Source: JAWLBY01 sp041687455 (lineage in GTDB: Bacteria > Pseudomonadota > Gammaproteobacteria > Xanthomonadales > Xanthomonadaceae). From it: a DNA stretch of 64,000 bases. The stretch covers positions 62,001 through 126,000 of the forward strand of contig JAWLBY010000008.1 in the NCBI GenBank assembly GCA_041687455.1, written 5' to 3'. The position numbers and the translations under genes are program-made. The notes under the pieces were generated by a model that had not been told where the DNA came from, searched no databases, and saw only the letters and a list, made by a program, of their open reading frames with translations. Positions 16,494 to 25,162 of this stretch are shown one piece after another. Positions within the stretch are counted from its first letter, which is position 1, and each line of letters opens with the position of its first letter.

Positions 16494-18572
16494 ATGAAGC
16501 ATTTGCCGTTGTTCACCGCCGTCGCCGCCGCACTGCTGGCGCCGCCCCTTGCATGGGCCCAGGCCCATCCGGAACACGGCCACCAGCAGGAGCGGGTCAA
16601 GGCGCTCGAGGAGCTGGTCGTGACGGCGTCGCCGCTGCGCGGCACCGCCGACGATCTGGCGCGCCCGGTCGAAGTGCTGGCCGGCGAGGCGCTCGACGCC
16701 GCCAAGGCCAATTCGCTCGGCGAAACGCTCGAATCGCTGCCGGGCGTGCAATCGGCCTACTTCGGCCCCGGCGTCGGTCGGCCAATCATCCGCGGCCTCG
16801 AAGGTGCCCGCGTCAACGTGCTGAGCGGCGGCCTGTCGAGCCAGGACGCGTCGGCGGTCAGCGCCGACCACGCGGTCAGCATCGAGCCGTTCCTGGCCGA
16901 CCAGATCGAGGTGCTGAAGGGTCCGGCAACGCTGCTGTACGGCAGTAGCGCGATCGGCGGTGCCGTCAACGTGGTCGATGGCCGGATCCCGGAAACTCTG
17001 CCGGACCGCCCGATCAGCGGCCGCGCCGAACTGCGCGGCAACACGGTCGACGACGAGCGCACCGGCGTGCTGCGCCTGGACGGCCGCCGCGGCGCCGTCG
17101 CGTTCCACGTCGATCTGTTGCGCCGGCTGACCGACGACGTCGAGATCCCCGGCTACGCCGAAAGCGCGGAGCTGCTCGCCGAGGAAGGCGAGACGCCGGA
17201 TCCGGACGGCTTCGGCTGGCTCGCGAACAGTGCGCTGTCGACCAGCGGCGCCGCGCTCGGTGCGTCATGGATCGGCGAGCGCGGATTCGTCGGCGTCAGC
17301 GTGAGCCGCTACGCGACGCAATACGGCATTCCGGGGCATGCCCACGAGCACGAGCAGGATGAGGACGATCACGACGACGAGGACAGGGACGAACACCACG
17401 GCGAAGGCGGCGTCCGGATCGACCTGACCCAGCGCCGGACCGAGCTGAAGGCCGAACTGGCCGACCCGTTCGCCGGCCACGACAGCATCCGGTTCCATCT
17501 CGGGCGCGCCGACTACCGGCATGCCGAGCTCGAGGGCGACCAGATCGGCACGGTATTCGAGAACGACGGTCTGGAAGGTCGGCTCGAACTGGTGCACGCC
17601 GAGTTCGCCGGCTGGACCGGCGCCTGGGGCGTCCAGTACGACCGTCGGGATTTTGCCGCGATCGGCGACGAGGCCTTCGTGCCGGCATCGCTGACCCGCG
17701 GACTCGGACTGTTCGTGCTCGAACAGCGCGAGTTCGGCCGGCTCGGGCTCGAGCTGGGCGCGCGCGCCGACCGGGTCCGCGTTGCGCCGGACGACGCCGA
17801 CAGCCGCAGTTTCGACACCCGCAGCGTGTCCGCGGCCGGTCGCTGGGCGCTGATCGACGACCTGCACCTGCTGGTCGGACTCGATCGCGCCGAACGCGCG
17901 CCGACCGCCGAGGAACTGTTCTCGAACGGTCCGCACCTGGCCACCGGCGGCTTCGAACTCGGTGACGACTCGCTCGACAGCGAAGTCGCGAACCGCGCCG
18001 AACTCGGGCTGCATTGGCACAACCAGCGGATCGATGCCAAGGCGGCGGTCTACCGGACCGAATTCGACGATTTCATCTATCTCGACGAGACCGGATCCGA
18101 GCTGGAGGAGCTGCCGGTACGGCAGTGGCGGCAGGGCGATGCGCGTTTCACCGGGATCGAGGCGGAAGCACGCCTGCGGCTGGCCGACAATGCCAGCGGC
18201 CAGTGGCAGTGGCGGTTGTTCGGCGACCGGGTCCGCGCCCGCCTCGACGACGGCGCCGACCTGCCGCGCATTCCGGCCGCACGCATCGGCAGCGCGATCG
18301 AATGGAACCGCGGTCCATGGCGCAGCCGCCTCGGCGCGGTCCGCTACGGATCACAGCACGACGTCGCCGAGTTCGAGCGGCCGAGCGATGGCTACACGCT
18401 GGTCGATGCGCACCTGTCCTACCACTGGGACGTCGGCGACATCGGCTGGGAAGCGTTCCTCGACGGCCGCAACCTGACCGACCGCGAGGCGCGCCCGCAC
18501 ACGTCGTTCCTGCGTGATCTGGCACCGCTGCCGGGCCGCGCGATCGCGTTCGGCGTGCGCGCGTTCTTCTAG
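16494..18572 (+). CDS. TonB-dependent zinc receptor, ZnuD-like
   Basis: A 692-residue outer-membrane receptor. A signal peptide ending AWAQA is followed by a His-containing linker, a TonB box-like EELVVTAS and a plug domain (RPIIRGLEGARVNVL; LLYGSSAIGGAVNVVDG). The 22-strand barrel ends in the aromatic AFGVRAFF. About residues 282-306 form an extracellular His/Asp/Glu-rich loop (HEHEQDEDDHDDEDRDEHH), the hallmark of ZnuD receptors for zinc. SD GGAG is immediately downstream of a Zur-like operator. It is divergent from the MerC-like gene, with zur following downstream on the opposite strand. Zinc as substrate is inferred from the loop and the operator. Confidence 0.88.
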   Translation: MKHLPLFTAVAAALLAPPLAWAQAHPEHGHQQERVKALEELVVTASPLRGTADDLARPVEVLAGEALDAAKANSLGETLESLPGVQSAYFGPGVGRPIIRGLEGARVNVLSGGLSSQDASAVSADHAVSIEPFLADQIEVLKGPATLLYGSSAIGGAVNVVDGRIPETLPDRPISGRAELRGNTVDDERTGVLRLDGRRGAVAFHVDLLRRLTDDVEIPGYAESAELLAEEGETPDPDGFGWLANSALSTSGAALGASWIGERGFVGVSVSRYATQYGIPGHAHEHEQDEDDHDDEDRDEHHGEGGVRIDLTQRRTELKAELADPFAGHDSIRFHLGRADYRHAELEGDQIGTVFENDGLEGRLELVHAEFAGWTGAWGVQYDRRDFAAIGDEAFVPASLTRGLGLFVLEQREFGRLGLELGARADRVRVAPDDADSRSFDTRSVSAAGRWALIDDLHLLVGLDRAERAPTAEELFSNGPHLATGGFELGDDSLDSEVANRAELGLHWHNQRIDAKAAVYRTEFDDFIYLDETGSELEELPVRQWRQGDARFTGIEAEARLRLADNASGQWQWRLFGDRVRARLDDGADLPRIPAARIGSAIEWNRGPWRSRLGAVRYGSQHDVAEFERPSDGYTLVDAHLSYHWDVGDIGWEAFLDGRNLTDREARPHTSFLRDLAPLPGRAIAFGVRAFF

Positions 18573-18666
18573 CAGCCTGGCGGAATGGCGGCTGCGAATC
18601 GCCACTCCGGCGATTTGCGCCGCCTGATGACTCCCGTCGACTTCTCGACGGCGGCCTTGCCCTCGT

Positions 18667-18734
18667 CGCCCCCGCGAAGGCGGGGTCCAGCGACTTGAGC
18701 CAGCACTGGCCCCCCGCCTTCGCAGGGGCAACGG
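18667..18734. repeat. Inverted repeat, CCCCGCGAAGGCGGGG type
   Basis: CCCCGCGAAGGCGGGG and CCCCGCCTTCGCAGGGG, each self-complementary and separated by about 25 bases, occupy the spacer after the znuD-like gene. They belong to the same family as the elements at 55226-55522 and may act as terminators for the convergent genes. Confidence 0.6.
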
Positions 18735-18804
18735 CAGCCGAGGCCGACTGCGGGCGGATCATTGGCGGTTCACCGGCAGTACCGCGGGCCGGTCGGGCAG
18801 CGCG

Positions 18805-20448
18805 CTATTCGTCGTCGACCGGCTCGCCGTTGTCTTCGCCGTCGCCGTGCTCGCGCGGGTCCGGATCTTCCTCGACCGGGTCGTCGGCGGCGCGGCTGGC
18901 GGCGGCCTCGCGCACGGCCCGCGCTTCGCTGGTCTCCTCGCCGACGTGATAGGCGGCGAAACCCGGCAGCACCACCTGGTTGCGGGCCATGCCGATCACG
19001 CGGCCGTAGACCGGCGACACGATGTCGCGCTCGATGTCGTTGATCGGGTCGACCACGCTGCCGAGCCGCTGGCCGGGCGTGACCCGTTCGCCAAGATCGA
19101 CCGCACCGATCAGCATGCCGCCGGCATTGGCGCGGACCCAGACCGAGTCGTAGAAGATCGCTTGCGGTTCCTGCTCGCCCGGCGCAGTCGTGGTCATCGT
19201 CATGTGGTGCATCAGCGCCTCGATCGCGCGCACGCCGGCGGCGATCTCGACCGGTTCGAGCACGGCCGGCGCGCCGACCTCGAACGTCACCGACGGAATG
19301 CCGACCTGGCTCGCCGCCAGCCGCAGCATGCCGCGGCTGCCGTTGCTGTGCAGCACCGGCACCGCACCGAAGCCGCGCGCGAACCGCAGCACCTCCGGCA
19401 GCCGCAGGTCGGCGCGGACCTGCGGCAGATTGGCGCGATCGAACGATCCGGTGTGGAAGTCGACCAGCGCCTCGCAGTGCCTGACCACCTGGCTGAAGAA
19501 GCTGTGCGCGATCCGCGAGGCAATGCTGCCGCGTTCGCTGCCGGGGAAGAAGCGGTTCAGGTCGCGTCGGTCCGGCAGATAGCGCGAATTGCGGCTGAAG
19601 CCGAACAGGTTGACGATCGGCACCGCGATCACCGTGCCGCTGAGCTGCTGCGGGTCGATCGTGCGGGCCAGCCGACGGACGATCTCGACACCGTTCAGCT
19701 CATCGCCGTGGACCGCACCGGTCAGGCACAGCACCGGCCCGGGCCGGACCCCATGCACGACCACGACCGGGCTCAGCACCTCGGCGCCGGCGAAGCTCTG
19801 GCTCGCACTCCACTCGAGCCGGGCCTTGGCACCGGACGGCACTTCCTGACCGAGGATCCGGAACGCCGGCATCAGCCGCGGACCGATGAACGCGATCGAT
19901 GCCGGATTCGCCGCCGGGTCCAGTTCCGGTGGCCCGGTCGACTCCGGCGGCACGCTCAGCACTTCGTCGGCGGCGCCGGGCGCTTCGACGTGCAGCGCGG
20001 GCTGCGACGGTGCAGCCGGCTCGGCTGCCGCGGATTCGCCGGCCAGTTCCGGCGCCGTCGCCGGCACCGTCTCCAACACGTCCACGCCGGCTGCGCCGGG
20101 TTCGGCCGCAGCCCCGACCGCCGGCTCGGCGTCGACCGACTCGATCACCGCGGGATCGCCAGCCGGGCCCGCGTCCAGCCCGGCCATGGCACCGTCGCCG
20201 ACATCGGGCACGAGCGCTGGCGATGTCCGCGCGGCGCCGTCGACCTCGGCGGCTGCCGCGGCATCGGCGGCCACGTCCGGCAACGGTAGCGGCTGCAGCT
20301 CGATGTCGCCGCCGGTGGGCAGCGGCACCGACGCCGGCATCGCCAGGGCCGGACCGGCAGCAGCGAATGCGACGCTCGCCAGCAGACCGGCGAGCCGATT
20401 GATCTGCAGCGTGGACCGCGCGCGGCGACCGCGCGAGGCAGGCGGCAT
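18805..20448 (-). CDS. Succinylglutamate desuccinylase/aspartoacylase-family protein
   Basis: A 547-residue exported protein. A signal-like segment (LLASVAFAAAGPALA) is followed by a ~150-residue Ala/Pro/Glu low-complexity stretch, then an M14-type zinc amidohydrolase domain. TGAVHGDELNG gives the His and Glu ligands, DLNRFFPG is a conserved substrate loop, and DFHTG gives the second His. An acidic tail (DDPVEEDPDP, ending VDDE) closes it. The ATG at 20448 overlaps the zur stop as TGATG and is preceded by GGAGG, so translation is coupled to zur. The substrate is unknown. Coexpression with zur suggests a zinc-related envelope role or a zinc-dependent enzyme; this is inference. Confidence 0.8.
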   Translation of the reverse strand: MPPASRGRRARSTLQINRLAGLLASVAFAAAGPALAMPASVPLPTGGDIELQPLPLPDVAADAAAAAEVDGAARTSPALVPDVGDGAMAGLDAGPAGDPAVIESVDAEPAVGAAAEPGAAGVDVLETVPATAPELAGESAAAEPAAPSQPALHVEAPGAADEVLSVPPESTGPPELDPAANPASIAFIGPRLMPAFRILGQEVPSGAKARLEWSASQSFAGAEVLSPVVVVHGVRPGPVLCLTGAVHGDELNGVEIVRRLARTIDPQQLSGTVIAVPIVNLFGFSRNSRYLPDRRDLNRFFPGSERGSIASRIAHSFFSQVVRHCEALVDFHTGSFDRANLPQVRADLRLPEVLRFARGFGAVPVLHSNGSRGMLRLAASQVGIPSVTFEVGAPAVLEPVEIAAGVRAIEALMHHMTMTTTAPGEQEPQAIFYDSVWVRANAGGMLIGAVDLGERVTPGQRLGSVVDPINDIERDIVSPVYGRVIGMARNQVVLPGFAAYHVGEETSEARAVREAAASRAADDPVEEDPDPREHGDGEDNGEPVDDE

Positions 20449-20939
20449 CAGCCGGCCTCCACGCAGCGGGCGCACAGGCCGTGCACTTCCAGCGTTTGCG
20501 CCTGCGGGCGAAAACCGAGCGCTTCGGCCTGCTCGCGCAACAGTTCGGTGACCCGCTCGTCCTCGAGCTCGACCGCATTCTGGCAGCGGTCACAGATCAG
20601 GAACGGGACCGAATGCTGGACCCGCGGGTGGTGGCAACCAACGAACGCGTTGATCGATTCGAGCTTGTGGATGAAACCGTTCTCGAGCAGGAAGTCGAGC
20701 GCCCGGTAGACGGTCGGCGGCGCCGCCGGACCATGCCCTTCGCGCATCAGCTCGAGCAGCTCGTAGGCCTTGAGCGGCCGCTCGGCGGCGGCGATCAGCC
20801 GCAGCACGCGCTCGCGCAACGCGGTCAGCCGCAGGCCGCGCTCGCGGCAGACATCCTCGACCTCGCGCAGGAACTGGTCGCTGTCGTGAACATGGTGATG
20901 AGGGTCGCAGCAGACCTGCGTCGGTCCGTGATCGGTCAT
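20448..20939 (-). CDS. zur: Fur-family zinc uptake regulator Zur
   Basis: A 163-residue Fur-superfamily repressor. The winged-helix region reads RGLRLTALRERVLRLIAA ... PPTVYRALDFLLENGFIHK. CDRCQN and CARCVEAG form the structural Cys4 zinc site. A His-rich N-terminus (CCDPHHHVH) and HSVPFLI resemble Zur rather than Fur. It represses zinc uptake when zinc is replete. Two Zur-like operators lie 4 kb away between the MerC-like and ZnuD-like genes. The gene is cotranscribed with the downstream deacylase-family gene (overlapping TGATG). Confidence 0.88.
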   Translation of the reverse strand: MTDHGPTQVCCDPHHHVHDSDQFLREVEDVCRERGLRLTALRERVLRLIAAAERPLKAYELLELMREGHGPAAPPTVYRALDFLLENGFIHKLESINAFVGCHHPRVQHSVPFLICDRCQNAVELEDERVTELLREQAEALGFRPQAQTLEVHGLCARCVEAG

Positions 20940-20968
20940 CGGCCGATCATACGCCGGGAGCCCTTCCC

Positions 20969-21041
20969 AGTAGCAGCGGCCTCAGCCGCGATTCGTGCTT
21001 CCTGTCGGCAATCTGGGACGAAGATCGCGGCTGAAGTCTCC
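20969..21041. repeat. Inverted pair of REP-like elements
   Basis: CAGCGGCCTCAGCCGCGAT near 20973 is opposed by GATCGCGGCTGAAG near 21023 in the 130-base gap between gltX and zur. It uses the same core as the pair at 1500-1577. Confidence 0.65.
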
Positions 21042-21070
21042 ACCGGCGAGCAGTCCGACCGCCGAATGCC

Positions 21071-22465
21071 TCAGCCGACCCGCTGCAGCGCCGCGTCGAC
21101 CCGCCGCAGCGCCTCGTCGCGACCGGCCAGGAACACCGTATGTTCGATCGACGGCGACACCGCGGTGCCGGTGATCGCGACCCGCATCGGCTGCGCGACC
21201 TTGCCCATGCCGAGGCCGAGCGATTCGGCCGCTTCGCGCAGCGCCGCATCGACCGCGGCCGGCGACCATTGTTCGATCGCCGACAGCCGTGCGCGGGCCG
21301 CCTCCAGCGCCGGGCCGGCACCCTTCAGGTGCTTGCCGACCGCGTTCTCGTCGTAGGCCGCGAGCGGCGTGTACCAGACATGCGCGCGCTCGGCCATGTC
21401 CTTCAGCGTCTTGACCCGGTCGCGCAGCGCGACGATCACGTCGGCCGGCTTCGGGCCGCTGTCGATGTCGTAGCCGGCAGCGCGCAGATGCCATTCGAAA
21501 TGCGGCGCGAGCATTTCCGGATCGTCGGTCTTCAGGTAGTGCTGGTTCAGCCACGACAGCTTGTCGACGTCGAAGCGCGACGCCGCGACGTTGACGTCCT
21601 CGATCCGGAACAGCGCGATCATTTCCTCGCGCGAGAAGATCTCCTGATCGCCATGCGACCAGCCGAGCCGGACCAGGTAATTGAGCACCGCGTGTGGCAG
21701 GAAGCCGTCGTCGCGGTACTGCATGACGCTGACCGCGCCGTGCCGCTTGGACAGCTTGGCACCGTCGGGACCGAGGATCATCGGCAGGTGCGCGAACGCC
21801 GGCACCGGCGCCGCGAGCGCCTCGTACAGGTTGATCTGGCGCGGCGTATTGTTGACGTGGTCGTCACCGCGGACCACGTCGGTGATCTTCATGTCGATGT
21901 CATCGACGACGACGGCGAAATTGTAGGTCGGGAAGCCGTCGGAGCGGATCAGCACCAGATCATCGAGCTCCTCGTTGCTCCACTCGATGCGCCCCTTGAC
22001 CTTGTCGTCGAACACGACGCTGCCCGAGGTCGGGTTTCTGAACCGCAGCACGCGGTTCGGGTCGTCGCGCATCGGTTCGTTGCGGTCGCGGTAGAAACCG
22101 TTGTAACGCGGCTTGCGGCCCTCGGCCATTGCCTGCGCGCGCATCGCCTCGATCTCTTCCTTCGACTCGTAGGCCCAATAGGCCTTGCCGGCGCGCAGCA
22201 GGTCCTCGGCCACCTGGCGGTATCGGTCCATCCGCAGGGTCTGGTAGAACGGGCCTTCGTCGTGTTCGAGCTGCAGCCAGGCCATGCCGTCGAGGATTGC
22301 CTGCAACGCCTCCTGGGTGGATCGCTCGCGATCGGTGTCCTCGACCCGCAGGATGAACTGGCCGCCGCGGCGCCGCGCTTCGAGCCAGCAATACAGCGCG
22401 GTGCGGGCACCGCCGATGTGCAGGAAGCCGGTCGGGCTGGGGGCGAAGCGGGTACGGCAGCTCAT
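21071..22465 (-). CDS. gltX: Glutamyl-tRNA synthetase
   Basis: A 464-residue class I aminoacyl-tRNA synthetase charging tRNA-Glu. RFAPSPTGFLHIGGARTAL holds the HIGH-type motif and KLSKRHG the KMSKS-type motif. VEDTDRERS and the catalytic-domain region FPTYNFAVVVDDIDM are typical of GluRS. The length is normal and the anticodon-binding C-terminal domain is present. The gene is separately transcribed, reading away from the cyclophilin gene. Confidence 0.96.
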   Translation of the reverse strand: MSCRTRFAPSPTGFLHIGGARTALYCWLEARRRGGQFILRVEDTDRERSTQEALQAILDGMAWLQLEHDEGPFYQTLRMDRYRQVAEDLLRAGKAYWAYESKEEIEAMRAQAMAEGRKPRYNGFYRDRNEPMRDDPNRVLRFRNPTSGSVVFDDKVKGRIEWSNEELDDLVLIRSDGFPTYNFAVVVDDIDMKITDVVRGDDHVNNTPRQINLYEALAAPVPAFAHLPMILGPDGAKLSKRHGAVSVMQYRDDGFLPHAVLNYLVRLGWSHGDQEIFSREEMIALFRIEDVNVAASRFDVDKLSWLNQHYLKTDDPEMLAPHFEWHLRAAGYDIDSGPKPADVIVALRDRVKTLKDMAERAHVWYTPLAAYDENAVGKHLKGAGPALEAARARLSAIEQWSPAAVDAALREAAESLGLGMGKVAQPMRVAITGTAVSPSIEHTVFLAGRDEALRRVDAALQRVG

Positions 22466-22592
22466 TCGTCGATCGCAGCAGATTTCGGGGCGCCGATTCT
22501 ACCGGAGCGCGTCGGGCCGCGCCGAGCGGCAGGCGTTGACGCACACCACCGCAGCCCTATCATCGCGGTTTGCCTTGCGTCCGGAGATTGCG

Positions 22593-23273
22593 ATGCTCGC
22601 TCGATTGCTGTTCGTCACGGCCGCGCTGCTGCCGGCCGCCGCGTTGTCCCAGGAAGCCACGCCGACCCCGCCGCCGGCCACCGAGGAAGCCGCACCAGCC
22701 GTCACCGCGCCGCCGCGGGTCACGCTGCACACGACGATGGGCAACATCGTGCTCGAGCTGTATCCCGACAAGGCGCCGAAGACGGTCGAGAACTTCCTGC
22801 GCTACGTCCGTGACGGCCACTACAACGGCACGATCTTCCACCGCGTCATCGACGGCTTCATGCTGCAGGGCGGCGGCTACACGATCGATCTGCAACTGAA
22901 GCCGACCCGGGCGGCGATCCCGAACGAAGCCAACAACGGCCTGTCGAACCAGCGCGGCACGGTGGCGATGGCACGCACCGGCGAGCCGCACTCGGCGACG
23001 TCGCAGTTCTTCATCAACGTGGTCGACAATCCGCGGCTCGATTTCGTCAGCGAGCAGAACAACTTCACCTGGGGCTATGCGGTGTTCGCCAAGGTCGTCG
23101 ACGGCCTCGACGTGGTCGATCGGATCCGTGCGCTGGAAACCGGCCCGCAGGGCCCGCTGGCGAAGGACGTGCCGAAGCAGCCGGTCGTGATCGATCGCGC
23201 CGAACTGCTGACGCCGCCGGCCGCCGAGCCGGCGGCCCCGGCCGAACCGACGCCGGCCGCTTCCGGCGAATGA
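22593..23273 (+). CDS. Periplasmic cyclophilin-type peptidyl-prolyl isomerase
   Basis: A 226-residue exported cyclophilin that catalyses cis-trans isomerisation of prolyl bonds. A signal peptide (LLFVTAALLPAAALSQ) is followed by a short Pro/Ala linker and the cyclophilin core: VELYPDKAPKTVENF-like segment, IFHRVIDGFMLQGG, NQRGTVAMAR, SATSQFFINV and the aromatic FTWGYAVFAKVVDG. The C-terminus is Pro/Ala-rich. GGAG precedes the ATG. It is PpiA-like by location, but the gene symbol is not certain. Confidence 0.92.
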   Translation: MLARLLFVTAALLPAAALSQEATPTPPPATEEAAPAVTAPPRVTLHTTMGNIVLELYPDKAPKTVENFLRYVRDGHYNGTIFHRVIDGFMLQGGGYTIDLQLKPTRAAIPNEANNGLSNQRGTVAMARTGEPHSATSQFFINVVDNPRLDFVSEQNNFTWGYAVFAKVVDGLDVVDRIRALETGPQGPLAKDVPKQPVVIDRAELLTPPAAEPAAPAEPTPAASGE

Positions 23274-23451
23274 CGGCGGGCCGCCGGAGCATTCCCGGTC
23301 GGGGCAGCTCCGGCGGCACGGCGTGTCACATTGCCGGCACTCAGCGTGCCGCCGGAGCCGGCGCGCTGCGCGCGCACTGCGCAGTCGTCGTTCCCACGTC
23401 AAAGCTCCGGCCGCGCCGATCCGGCCGGCCGACATCGCCCGCCACCCGACG

Positions 23452-24168
23452 ATGAGTACGTACTTCATTTCCGATCTGCATCTCGACGACGACCGCCCGG
23501 AATCGACCGCCTGCCTGCTCGAGTTCCTGGCCGGCCGTGCCCGCGACGCCGATGCGCTGTTCATCCTCGGCGACCTGTTCGAAGTGTGGATCGGCGATGA
23601 CGAGCGCTCCGCGCTGACCGATCGGGTGGCCGAAGCGCTGTCGGCCCTGGCCGCTGCCGGCGTGCCGGTCGCGTTCATGCGTGGCAATCGCGATTTCCTG
23701 CTCGGCCACGACTATGCGGCGCGCTGCGGCATGCGGCTGCTGCCCGACGCCGCGGTGATCGACCTGTACGGCGAACCGGTGCTGTTGCTGCACGGCGACA
23801 CGCTGTGCACCGACGATGCCGGCTACCAGGCGTTCCGGCGCCAGGTCCGCGACCCGCAATGGCAGGCCGGTTTCCTCGCCCAGCCGCTGACCGCGCGCCG
23901 ACAGTTCGCCGCCCAGGCGCGGGCGGCCAGCGCGGTGCATCAGGCCCAGACCGGGATGCTCGGCGATGTCAGCGACGAAACGGTGCGCTCGACGTTCGCC
24001 CTGTATGGCGTCGAGCGGATGATCCACGGCCACACCCATCGCCCGTGCGATCACCGCCTGACCGTCGGCGAACGCACCTGCGAACGACGGGTGCTGGCCG
24101 ACTGGCATCCGCGCGGCGAAGCGCTGGAAGTGCACCCGGACCGCAGTCATTCACGCCTGCGACTGTGA
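23452..24168 (+). CDS. lpxH: UDP-2,3-diacylglucosamine diphosphatase
   Basis: A 238-residue calcineurin-like metallophosphoesterase that hydrolyses UDP-2,3-diacylglucosamine to lipid X and UMP in lipid A synthesis, at the inner face of the membrane. The metal-site motifs are FISDLHLDDDRP, ILGDLFEVWIGDD, MRGNRDFLLG, LLHGD and HGHTHRP. Length fits LpxH. Its last 22 bases overlap the convergent Ub-Mut7-C gene. Confidence 0.95.
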   Translation: MSTYFISDLHLDDDRPESTACLLEFLAGRARDADALFILGDLFEVWIGDDERSALTDRVAEALSALAAAGVPVAFMRGNRDFLLGHDYAARCGMRLLPDAAVIDLYGEPVLLLHGDTLCTDDAGYQAFRRQVRDPQWQAGFLAQPLTARRQFAAQARAASAVHQAQTGMLGDVSDETVRSTFALYGVERMIHGHTHRPCDHRLTVGERTCERRVLADWHPRGEALEVHPDRSHSRLRL

Positions 24169-25007
24169 TCGCCCGCGTCGCGTCGGCGATGCGCATATCG
24201 CCCGAGCGGACCGCGACGAGCGACAGACCCGCCGAGCGGATCCGCTGACGGCTCCAGATCGACACCGATCGCGGCGAACCGCGTGCGAAGGCGGTCGATG
24301 TGGCTGCCGGGCCAATACACCCGGCCGCATCGGCGGCAACGACTGAACCGATCGAACCGGCGCCGGCTGGCGTCCGGCACCCGACCGGCCACGTCGCCGG
24401 CACTGACCCGCTGCAGCTCGCCGTTGCAGACCAGGCAGCGGCTGAACGGCCGCAACCCGCGATCGAGCTGGAAGCGATCCAGCACCTCGCGGACCTGCAG
24501 GATCGGATCGGTCGCATGCAGGAAGGCGCCGTGCGTGATCCGGCCGTCCTTCAGCAGCCCGCGGTCGCGGCTCAGCAGGATCCGGCGCTGACGGGTCGCG
24601 ATCGCGATCAGCGCGCGGTCGTCGAGGTCGTTGCGGTAGATGCAGTCGAAGCCGAGCAGACGCAGGAACGCGGCCAGCCGGCCCAGGTGAACGTCGAGCA
24701 CGAAGCGCACCTCGCGCAGCGGCTCGGGTCGCAGCCGCAGCAGCCGGCCGAGATCGAAGCATTCGAACATCGGAAACACCGCCACCCGTTCGCCACCGCG
24801 CAACCGGTGGGCGAAATCGACCGGCGCGCCATCGACCAGGATCAGCTCGACCTCGGTGTGCGGCACGCCGAGTGCCTCGATCCGGTCCTTGACCGACGGA
24901 TGGCCATCGAAGCAATGCCGGAACGCGGCGCGTCGATGCGGCGGCGCGAGGAAGTCGTTCAGTTCCTCGTAGAAGCGGAACTCGCAGCAGTGGATCGGCG
25001 AGCGCAT
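24147..25007 (-). CDS. Ub-like/Mut7-C RNase-domain protein
   Basis: A protein of about 286 residues. An N-terminal beta-grasp (ubiquitin-like) domain (FRFYEELNDFLAPPHR ... ELILVDGAPVDF ... VAVFPMFE) is followed by a PIN-like Mut7-C nuclease domain (FVLDVHLGRLAAFLRLLGF; RILLSRDRGLLK) and a zinc ribbon with CLVCNGEL and CRRCGRVYW. It is predicted to act on RNA; no substrate is known. The start is uncertain: the ATG at 25007 sits just before the beta-grasp domain, while an ATG at 25073 adds 22 residues. Neither has a good SD. The 3' end overlaps lpxH. Confidence 0.82.
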   Translation of the reverse strand: MRSPIHCCEFRFYEELNDFLAPPHRRAAFRHCFDGHPSVKDRIEALGVPHTEVELILVDGAPVDFAHRLRGGERVAVFPMFECFDLGRLLRLRPEPLREVRFVLDVHLGRLAAFLRLLGFDCIYRNDLDDRALIAIATRQRRILLSRDRGLLKDGRITHGAFLHATDPILQVREVLDRFQLDRGLRPFSRCLVCNGELQRVSAGDVAGRVPDASRRRFDRFSRCRRCGRVYWPGSHIDRLRTRFAAIGVDLEPSADPLGGSVARRGPLGRYAHRRRDAGDHSRRRE

Positions 25008-25105
25008 GGCGCCATTGCCGCAGCGCACCACCGCGACGTCAAGCGGGCGCGTCGCTGCGTACGCATCGCGCACGACCGCAACCGGTTCGTGCGCGCAGGG
25101 TGCAG

Positions 25106-25136
25106 AAAAACGACGGGGGCGCCGAAGCGCCCCCGT
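25106..25136 (-). terminator. Rho-independent terminator of the cohesin-like operon
   Basis: ACGGGGGCGC-ttcg-GCGCCCCCGT, read on the minus strand, is a perfect 10-bp stem with a UUCG-type tetraloop. It is followed by CGTTTTT, 26 bases after the stop codon at 25163. Confidence 0.92.
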
Positions 25137-25162
25137 CGGTACTACCGGATTGGGACTGCGAC

